Of a DNA stretch of 64,000 nucleotides, positions 55,671-64,000 are shown piece after piece. The notes under the pieces are model-generated. The model saw only the letters and a list, made by a program, of their open reading frames with translations. It was not told the DNA's origin and ran no database searches. This DNA is from Acholoe squamosa (Eukaryota > Annelida > Polychaeta > Phyllodocida > Polynoidae). The stretch lies in contig OX439044.1 of assembly GCA_949317995.1 (NCBI GenBank), positions 52,780,166-52,844,165 on the forward strand. The letters are read 5' to 3'. A program made the position numbers and the translations under genes. How positions within the stretch are numbered: position 1 is the first letter of the stretch; each line of letters opens with the position of its first letter.

Positions 55671-57770
55671 GCAGCTGCAGCTGCCACCAAAGGCAGTGGC
55701 ACGTAGATATACTTTAATAATATGCTGATTGGTTGCCCAGCTATCCTTCCTGCCCACACGTTTGCCCCTGCCACTGTTTGATTGGCCCCAGGGGAAGGGA
55801 CGCATGCGCATGCATTTAGGATTCATCCGATTCGGGTTCCAGCAACAGATATGATTATGGTATAGTAATGACGAGCTAGGGCATTGACCCTTGTCAAAGG
55901 ATCCTGCTAGGCCTACACAATTATCCTCCCAAAGAGTGAGTGCCCATGCAGTGGCATATGAAACCATGCAATGTATACACTCCGATCCTCTACTGACGAT
56001 AATGCCACATTATGTATCCCTCTGGTTATTCACATAGTCCAGAAACCTAGTTTCATCGATTTAACCTGCCCTTACTTGCAGTAAGAATAATGATCTTGAA
56101 CAGAAAGAATTCAAAGTTAAACAAATGAATAGAGTTTTGAATGGTGGTGTTGACATAGTGTTGATGCCTTGTGGAAAATTCCCAATGAGCTGTGCTGTCA
56201 TGGTCAATGGTGCTTTCAAAGAATGAGAAACTCAATTTCTGTTATGATGCTATGATAATTATTAGGTTACAATAATGTTGGGTGTAGAGCTGCAGACATG
56301 TGTTTCATTTGAATAGTTTTACCTTCTAACAAAGATGCATTCGTGCATTATAGGACAACAGACAGTCTCGATGTGAAGGAGATCGTTGTCTATTCTCTAA
56401 ATAGAAAATGCCTGGTAAAGTTGATTCTTCTTTGCAATCCAATCTAAGCTGCTTAGCGGATCACTTATCCATGATGATTTAATGGAACTCTAGGTCTTAA
56501 TTAGGTTACCTGTAATTAGACTATCCACCACAGCAAATGTATGTATTTGCAGGCCCTTAACCGAATCGCCCATAGGCTGATATGATGACAGTATGACACA
56601 GTGATGACCATACAGGATCAGGCCCCTCTAGCAACACGATCGGGGAAAATGTCTTGATGTGGCTTCCCACCAACGAGAGGTTTCCTATATCTCTATAGAT
56701 GTGGCTTCTCATATACAAAATGGGAGCCCATCCTCTTCCTTTAGCCTTATACCCAATACCATTGTGAACGCTGCTTTTGAGATGACTTAACACTGCCAAA
56801 GATGTCCTCGACACATAACCCATGTTTGTGATGTACCATCCCTCTCCGATAGCGGACCTTGCCGTTACCGGATGTGGAGAGGGGGAGGTAAGGCCTTATA
56901 GGTAAATGTAAATGCTATTGACAAAGGAAAATAAGGTGCCGAGAAAAGTTAGCATGTTCAGTAAAATCACTCTGTATAAGGTAAATGACTGTCCATATGG
57001 GTTTATATTAGTTTCCATCCGATCTCATCAGCAGCCCCAACTAGGCCTAGTGACCTGGTTTATCAGCATTATCCCTTCAATGATACCCGTGAAAAAGCAT
57101 TATTTACAAAAGTGGAATTGATTACACTCCTTTTATATTCCTATAGCTTTTACAAACACTCCTTCTCATTCCATGCACTCCTAAGCATTCTTTTAACTGT
57201 CATTCCTTTGAAATGTAACACATGATAGTAATTATGCTCAATTGCAATATTGTTCCCAGTTGTGAGTGGCTAACTGTACTACCTTAAGCTTATCAAAGTT
57301 TGATAATGATCCAGAAATTATCTCTAAACAGAGTGTTAGATAAGAAATCAGATAGGCCACTACACATCCACCTGTCAGCCTATTAAGAAGTATGTGAGCT
57401 TAACAAGAGAAAGTACTGACAGTGTTGCTGCTCCCAATGCTACACTACCACACAGGCCAGATTTGACTTCCTAAAGTCTAGTTTGTGGGCATCGGCCAAT
57501 TAGATAGCAGAACCTTGTCCTCAGTGGCCAAGTAATTTTAGATATTTAAAGCTGGAAAGCTCCAATTTCTGTGAAATCCCACAAGAATCCAGATGAGCTT
57601 TCACATGTTGAGGTTGGGGGTCGTCAACAAATCTACATCATACCTTTTATGAATCAGTTATTAGCTAAAGGATAAGCTCTGAAGGTTTATATAAGAAGTG
57701 ACATCGTTGCACCATACAGAGTCTACCCAGCGAGTATTTCTCTGGTAGTTCATTGACACAAATTATGATG
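55671..57770. other. No recognised gene
   Basis: Frames at 55590-55967, 56053-56235 and 56557-56823 on the minus strand lack motifs and splice support. TGGTGATGTACC/GTTACCGGATGTGG text shows no element boundaries. Confidence 0.4.
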
Positions 57771-57773
57771 ATG

Positions 57774-57870
<97 letters not shown>

Positions 57871-57900
57871 CAACAACAATAACAATAATAATAATAATAG
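57771..57900. repeat. (TAA)n microsatellite
   Basis: About 130 bp of AAT triplets with CAA variants at the 3' end. It gives poly-Ile and poly-Tyr frames in several registers, none of which is a gene. Confidence 0.97.
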
Positions 57901-58224
57901 TAGAAAGCAGGGGTAAGGCTTGTGGTGTCCCTGTGTCTATTCTCTTCAAAATGAACATTAACGTCATCAGGTAAGATCATGTAAAAGTACCCCTGTTTGA
58001 CATTTTGTTTTGGGGGAGAAACGATAGGCATATCTGTTCATAAAATGATGGTTTCAGATTGTAGGGATTCATTTCACTCTAATATGGTATGTGAGGTCTC
58101 TAGGGATAGATTTAGAAGTCTAGTTATTGAATGATAAGGACTCTCATTGTAATTATTAGCAGGAATGGTATTTCTATTGATTCTTTGGAACCTATCTTTC
58201 TCATCCCAAGTCTTCCACATTTTC

Positions 58225-58256
58225 ACTCTAAATTGGCCACCTTTCACCTCAAGTCA
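58225..58256 (+). repeat. Solo arm of the 40995-41614 TIR family
   Basis: TTTTCACTCTAAATTGGCCACC then TTTCACCTCAAGTCAGCCAC parallels the left arm of the TIR element at 40995. No partner arm nearby. Confidence 0.5.
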
Positions 58257-58924
58257 GCCACTGCTCACAATTGGCTATTTTCTCTCCTAGGCTAGGTATT
58301 AATAGACATATCTCTTTCCATACAAAGGGCTTTTAAGTTGGTAGTTTTTTTTATCTGTTTTATCTGGGAAGCGACTCATAACACCTCAGTCTCTACAACC
58401 TATTGTGATAAAAAGGTGTCTAGTCAAAGCCACTAATGCATGGAACATACTTAAGCCTAGCTACACCCTCATTGAGAGTGAGGCTTAGTTTAAGAAGACT
58501 ATCACAAAGGAATACAAAACCTGCTATATGTAAGAGATTTTATTTAAGAAACGTTTTGAATTTTACACATTCAAAATGAACCATCTCATCTCATTATTTG
58601 TAGCAGTCAAACAGCACTGATTGTATGACACATCGATATACACATGGAGTTATTTGACGATATGTTGTAATCAAGTGACTGCCATACCATTTTTCTGAAT
58701 TTATCCATGTATTTTTTATGAAAGGTCAAGGTTATTAAATTACATATAGGTTGAGGGTAAATGTGTACTTTACTTCAGCACAAACTGGTCTTGTTATGTT
58801 ATTGGCTCCCCAATAACATATTTGATCATAGGGGAAGAACTGCAAAGGACTACACCAAATATTTGCCACAGGACATAGACTTGCTTACCTTAATTGCCTC
58901 AGTTAGTGGCACAGCTTGGACCTA

Positions 58925-59656
58925 TGCAGTCTATGACCCTAGCTACTCTTAGCAAATCCCATAACATGTGCAGGAAGGTGGAACCTCTCCGACCTCATAT
59001 GTGACCCATCCTAACAAAGTGGTACTGAATTCGCACATTTAGAAGCCTAGATATAGGCTTCTCAAGTGGTATAATGTCAAAAATATCAGATTTTTTTTAA
59101 ATTGATATTCTAGCATTTTTCTAACCTATGGGTAGATATCTTTCAGAATCCTTGCCTACTAAACTGAATTTAAGCCCCAAATGCCTAGAAGACATAGCTA
59201 TAGTTTTCTTGGTTATATAGAATTACATGGGAATTATATAGGATTCATAAATTATTATATGTTTAAAATGTCAAATATATCAGTTTAATCGATTTTTAAT
59301 TCATTCGACTAAATTTACAGATGGAGGATCCTTAGAGGACCACCTTGTTCAAATATGCAAGTGTTATATACCAAATGAAAGCTCTTGATCAGTTGTAAAT
59401 GAATATGCTAATAGTTAAACATATTGTATGTGCGACTTCCGTACCATTTTGTAAGGATGGGTCACATATAGAAACAATAGAACCACCCAGGGTACTTATC
59501 GATGCCTGTAGCTGCTCTCAGCACCCCCATAATGTGTGCAGTGAGGTGGAACCTATCCAACCTCATATAGAAACAATAGAACCACCCAGGGTACTTATGG
59601 ATGCCTCCAGCCGCTCCCAGCTTCCCTGTAATGTGTGCAGAGAGCTGGAACCTTAA
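58925..59656 (+). repeat. Tandem low-copy repeat, three copies, with an open frame
   Basis: ATAGAAACAATAGAACCACC plus CAGGGTACTTATSGATGCC starts near 59467 and again near 59569, about 102 bp apart. Each ends in AATGTGTGCAG-GAG-TGGAACC. A related end (ACATGTGCAGGAAGGTGGAACC) occurs near 58966. A frame of 85 codons is open through both full copies (59399-59656) and the unit length is divisible by three, so the repeat encodes a 34-residue period. Whether it is translated is unknown. Confidence 0.55.
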
Positions 59657-61252
59657 TTATACAATGTACAATGTGTAGTTTAAACTTGGATCATTCTAGG
59701 GCCACTGTGCTGCAACGGGATTCTTGTTATATAGGCACTTAGTATAGAAATTAGCCCTTGAACATAGAAGCCAATAATATCTTAGGGCTGTGAAATGCCC
59801 TACCCTTAAACAGTTTGTATCATAACAACGTCTACATAGACCATGAGGTTCCATCATGTAAATATCAGACTTATTTCACCATCTAGGGCTGAGATAAATT
59901 CTCCCCTGCCAACCTGGTGCAATGAACCTCTTGCTCCACCCCCATCCCTCAACCTCGGATTGTGGCCGTCATGGAGGTTAAGGGCCTGGTTTAGGGCTTC
60001 TCCACCTGCTTGACTGGTACCATGAACAATAAAGAGTTGGTGGACTTCTAAGAGAGGCCACCCACTAAACCCTCTTAAACAAAGTCACTTGCATACTATG
60101 AAATTCCTTTACAAATATTTTGCATGTACCAAGCACTCCAAATTTTCTGCAAATTTTAGAAATGGTATGTAACAACGTTTCTGAATAGCTTATGAGACAA
60201 TTATTATAAAGTTTATATTTCTTGACAATTTATTGTTCCATTGAAGGTATAATTGGAATCTAAGCCTCCTTATATACTTTCACTAAAACAGGCATCCCAT
60301 ACAGGTGTATACCTATAGAACAGGTGATGTGGTGACTGGTTTAAATGCCATGAGATACAGGTTAGCCTGTCCAAATTGCTAATATGGTTTGTTGTCAACA
60401 TACTTTGATATAGGTCTTATAGTCAGCCTAAAGATAATAAAAGGGTATAATTTATGTTCTAGAGCTCTAGGAATTTCTACTGTAAATAGTTGAGATTCAT
60501 CATTTTCTCAAAAGGCGCTTTGTAGCAATTTGTCTCAATGATAAAAGGATACCTGCAGGAAAATAAGAACTGCCTTTCATTTAAAAAAAAGAAGAAAACC
60601 AGCCATGCAGCCAGCATCTGTAAGTGTACATGGTGAACCAATTTATTGGTGTAGTGTCATACCAATAATGACATGGTTGGAGACCATAGATTCCTTATAA
60701 GAATCACTTTGCATCTGTGATCTATGTAAGCTTATACCTCACTTAAGGGGGAGATCAAAATAAAAGAATGTTTCTTATATATCCTATGACTGGGACTATA
60801 ATATATTCTTTCGAAATATATTCTGCATACTTCAATCATAAGCTTTTCACCATCCCCACTCCAACTCCCACAGCAAACCCTTGTAAATCCCACTAACCTT
60901 TACATTAGGCTGATGTGTACTATGCACATCCTATTATAAGTATGGTTAGTGTTAACTTTGAACCATTGGGGTAGACCATTAAATTTCAATATAATATTTC
61001 TTTACAGAGAGGCATTGATTTCTGCTGTAGGCTGTACCCCCTCCTTTTTGTATGTAGCTCTGAGTTTATTTTTCCCATTTAAGTCTCACTTGATTTAACC
61101 AAAATTACCGAATTAAGCAAGTTAAAACCCAAAGTTTTTAATGTTAAGCAATAACATATATCTATATCATAATACATTAGAAGTCATATTTTGAAAGATA
61201 TGTTTTGTTTTCTGAACAATCTCAATATACATTCATTATCACCCCCAAATAC
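59657..61252. other. No recognised feature
   Basis: AT-rich DNA without repeats or coding signal I can support. Confidence 0.4.
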
Positions 61253-61404
61253 CTTCTCTCAAGAAATCCTCATGCTTGTATCCTTTACATGTTGGGTAAC
61301 CATCCGTTGATAATGCAAAATAATTTTGATTGGATGATAAATTTCTGAACTCTTCATTGCTAACTAAGAGATCATAGTGATTATCATTATCACCCATTTC
61401 ATAT
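61253..61404 (-). CDS. Probable internal exon of an unidentified gene
   Basis: On the minus strand a pyrimidine-rich CACTTTTTATACGTTTTCAG acceptor is followed by 152 bases open in one frame and a donor AGAGAAG/GTATTT. The coded text has normal protein composition and no low complexity: MGDNDNHYDLLVSNEEF, NQNYFALSTDGYPTCKGY, KHEDFLRE. The frame stays open upstream and downstream (61508-61239), but the splice sites bound the most protein-like part. No second exon was found within the window on either side. I do not recognise the domain. It is the best candidate for a host gene here, which would run right to left. Confidence 0.4.
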
Positions 61405-63080
61405 CTGAAAACGTATAAAAAGTGAGTACCTGTAGAGGTGAGCCTGAGATGAATATACTTATAGTACACCCTTGCCCTGGATCTGTATGTGCTAGTAATT
61501 GAATCCACTCACTCATTATGTAATATAATAGGCCTACTCGCTCACCCACAAGCAGCAAAGTATTTAAAATACCTACTATCTAACCTGTTTAAGTTTATAT
61601 GTATGAATTCACTGTTGTCAATCTATTTTTAGGAGTTTTGAATGGCATCTTACTGTCATTAGAACAAGAAAATGTGTTCATAATGATTATCATATGAATT
61701 TATTATGGGTGCCTTTGATGGAATTTTTACCTTTATCAAATCAAGAAATGAATTATGTGTCAATAAATTATGTTGATATAGTACTAATCTCATCAAAAAT
61801 TCAAAATGGCTGCCAACTATGTTATCAGTGATGACAAATATCAATTCCTTGACCCCAAAAATATATGTTTAGAACTTGAAATCATGTTTCTATGTTGATT
61901 AGAAGCAGAGATATGTGGGTTTTAAAGAAATATCGACATTTTGGCAGCCATCTTGTATTAATTCAAATTGCTCAAGGGTGACACTTCCACACCCGCCTGG
62001 AAATGATTTTAGGGACCCTATATATAGATGAATAATCAAGAGAGAAAAAAACTATAACGGTCGAGTCCAGGTCCCACTACAATTCTGCTAGACTAGCACG
62101 CTTGTGACATATATTGTATAGCATTTGGAATGGTACAAATGAACAATTTGATTTGCTCCTCATGACTTTGGCCAAAGTTCAAAGTCAGGAAATTAGCTAC
62201 ATTGATTTAGCTATTGAAATTCGCAACCTCGGAACAGGGCTGGCTATTTATAATACTCGTAGTCTACTTTATTTCTTTTAGCTTAGAGTGATATCATAGT
62301 GTGATGTTATAATCTAGAAATATACATAAACTTAACTTTGGCCAAACTAAGTGAGAATTAACAATGTAGGGTCATGAGGAAATGGGCGTCATGCGCACGT
62401 CAGTTGCCTTGGTAACCAGACGTAGACCAGATGTAGGCCTATACATTACTTAATATTTCACGTTGTCACTTCACATCGATAGTAAGGGAGCATCCAATAA
62501 TTATGTACACACATTTTCTCACGAAATAGCCCTCCCCTATCCTACTTGTTGCATTGTGTACGCAATGGGACCCCCCCCCCCCCATTTGCATGCATACTGT
62601 TTTTTACCTTAGCCCCGGGGTAGGGGGAAGGTAAGTTCAGTCATATGTGGAAACGAGCTGAACATAAAAATAATGTTATTCAAATGTGTGCATATATGGG
62701 ATAATCATGCTTTTGGAATAAAAAGACACACTATATAACCTTATATTGCGAGTCTATCTTTATCGTTCACGTACAGGGTGAACTTCTATGACGGAGGGAA
62801 AAAGCCCTTTGCTGAACTTGCTAATGCAAAATTGTATTTGCTTGTCTGTGCAGTTCTGTTTTCATTCATATTATGCGAACACCATGAGTATGCCAAAGTG
62901 GCCCTGTAATCATGTGTGATGCATACATAATTGATGGATGCCCCCCAAATACAACCAACATGACGTTCTAATGTCAGCACTGGTACTGACCTTTTTTTAC
63001 ATTACAGCTACCAAGTCAAAAATCGTTAAAACATTTGATTTGAAAATATCTTTTCAATATCGCTCTAATAATGGCTTATC
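61405..63080. other. No recognised feature
   Basis: AT-rich with a C run at 62571-62583. AAATGGCTGCCAACTATG and GGCAGCCATCTTG are short inverted words near 61805 and 61945. No gene or element boundary could be supported. Confidence 0.35.
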
Positions 63081-63358
63081 TATCCAGCTAGCAAAGATAT
63101 GTTGGCCAATCTTCAGCTGACAGGGGGAATATTCTCAACTTGAGCCAACATTGGCAGTGGTCTGACATCATACCAACTGTGGCAAATTGATGTTGTGCCA
63201 ATGTCTGTAAAAGGCCCAATAGCTTGCCGAAGCTGGTGCAACATCAAATAATTGCCGTTGTACCAACGTTGGCAGTTTATAGTTGTGCCAAAATTTGCAA
63301 AACCCCCAGGACTTTACAAAATTTAATGTTGGGTTAACATCTCTTTGGTAGCTGGGTA
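63081..63358. mobile_element. TIR element with TACCCAGC-type ends and internal TTGTGCCAA repeats
   Basis: TATCCAGCTAGCAAAGATAT at the left mirrors ATCTCTTTGGTAGCTGGGTA at the right. Between them TTGGCAGT, GTTGTGCCAAT and GTTGTACCAAC words recur in a roughly 50 bp pattern. The terminal TACCCAGC matches the element at 7524-9261. Confidence 0.75.
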
Positions 63359-63479
63359 AGGGATATTCAGCAGCAATACCTATACTTCCGTGATCTATAT
63401 GGCTTCATTGTACGCTACCTGCAGATTTCGAAATTTGCATCCATAATGACCTCTAAGACAGCTCAATGGGCAGACTAAT

Positions 63480-63790
63480 ATTGATTCAACGTTGAATCCA
63501 CATTTACAATGTTTGCACATCAACAGTTGATTCAGGGTTGAAATATGTTTGAATTTGAAAGTTGACACAACATAATCAAATCAACTGTGATTCAACATTT
63601 ATCCATCAGTGCTGGTTCAATGGTTGCATTGATTCAACGTTGTTTCATTATTGTTTCTATGTTGATAGTTGTGAGGTGATTCTGCGTTGACACGTCAATT
63701 TTCGATCAACATTGAAATAGTTGCTAAATCGATGTTGAATCAATTAAATTGAGAACAATATTTCAACATTGATATGTTTAACGTTTCTGT
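63480..63790. repeat. Array of TTCAACGTTGAA-type palindromes
   Basis: GATTCAACGTTGAATC, TTGATTCAGGGTTGAA, TGATTCAACATTTA, TTGATTCAACGTTG, CATTGAAAT and CGATGTTGAATCAA recur about every 30-45 bp, in a form seen as internal arrays of non-autonomous DNA elements in many animals. The ends of the host element were not identified. Confidence 0.6.
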
Positions 63791-64000
63791 AACTATTTAA
63801 GACATTGGAAACGCTTTCTGGACAATAGTTTTAATGGTAACGTTAGAATTACGTTCCTTCAATCTTTGGGAAAGAGCCCAGTCTAAAGAGCTCAATGACC
63901 ATGGGAACAGGTCAACTGTTCGCTGTCTGGGAGCAAAGTGATACATTTAGCTACAATGACTTTGTCCACCTGTACCATTCCCAATGCTAAGATAATAATT

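Noticed and set aside
57665-58031. Poly-Ile and poly-Tyr open frames
   Set aside because: Products of the TAA microsatellite at 57771-57900.

Overview
The window looks like intergenic or repeat-rich DNA of an animal nuclear genome, most likely a marine invertebrate. It has no operons, ribosome binding sites or long bacterial-type ORFs. Instead it holds eukaryotic mobile elements at every scale: a tyrosine-recombinase retrotransposon, two non-LTR retrotransposon relics, tRNA-derived SINE heads, many inverted-repeat (MITE or fold-back) elements and microsatellites. I cannot name the species; an amphioxus-, hemichordate- or echinoderm-like genome would fit but is not proven. No complete host gene is visible. 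The best host-like traces are one exon-like block on the minus strand at 61253-61404 and one broken coding stretch on the minus strand at 17506-17780. Layout, 0-27.3 kb: a fold-back palindrome (611-916), a TIR element (1456-1972), a 1.7 kb fold-back element built from two opposed tandem arrays (7524-9261), a non-LTR reverse transcriptase relic (11740-13515) lying between inverted repeat arms, a diverged tyrosine-recombinase-element terminus (13640-14245), further TIR elements (14279-15075, 15403-16183), duplicated low-copy blocks (18628-20165), a cluster of tRNA-like sequences with GC-rich repeats (22440-22990), and members of a CACTG-ended inverted-repeat family. 27386-37445: a 10,060 bp block flanked by an identical 6 bp duplication (AAGAAT) and starting AG and ending CT, with terminal inverted repeats matching at 87 of the first 98 positions by eye. 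These are the structural hallmarks of Polinton/Maverick-class (adintovirus-like) elements. I recognise no polymerase, integrase, protease, ATPase or capsid gene in it. It carries short genes on both strands with TATA boxes, among them a PC4-like coactivator fragment broken by one frameshift. It also has a tandemly repeated, apparently spliced minus-strand gene family, triplicated promoter-like cassettes, and ends packed with octamer, CCAAT and E-box-like sites. It has itself been hit by a TTAG-flanked piggyBac-like MITE and by a MITE carrying a 21 bp periodic palindrome array. This is the most interesting part of the window. 37.5-64 kb: fold-back and TIR elements (39750-40625, 40995-41614, 42801-43066), a second non-LTR relic (45180-45640, minus), and a structurally complete but mutated Ngaro/PAT-type tyrosine-recombinase retrotransposon (45991-50660, minus) with clear A1-ORFs-B1-A2-B2 split direct repeats and gag, RT, RNase H and recombinase regions. 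Then come a GC-rich nested cluster (52330-55680) of MITE, palindromes, SINEs and a fold-back MITE inserted in an older repeat, a TAA microsatellite, an exon-like segment and two tandem-palindromic repeats at the right edge. The genes do not form one pathway. Each set belongs to its own selfish element, and most are broken.
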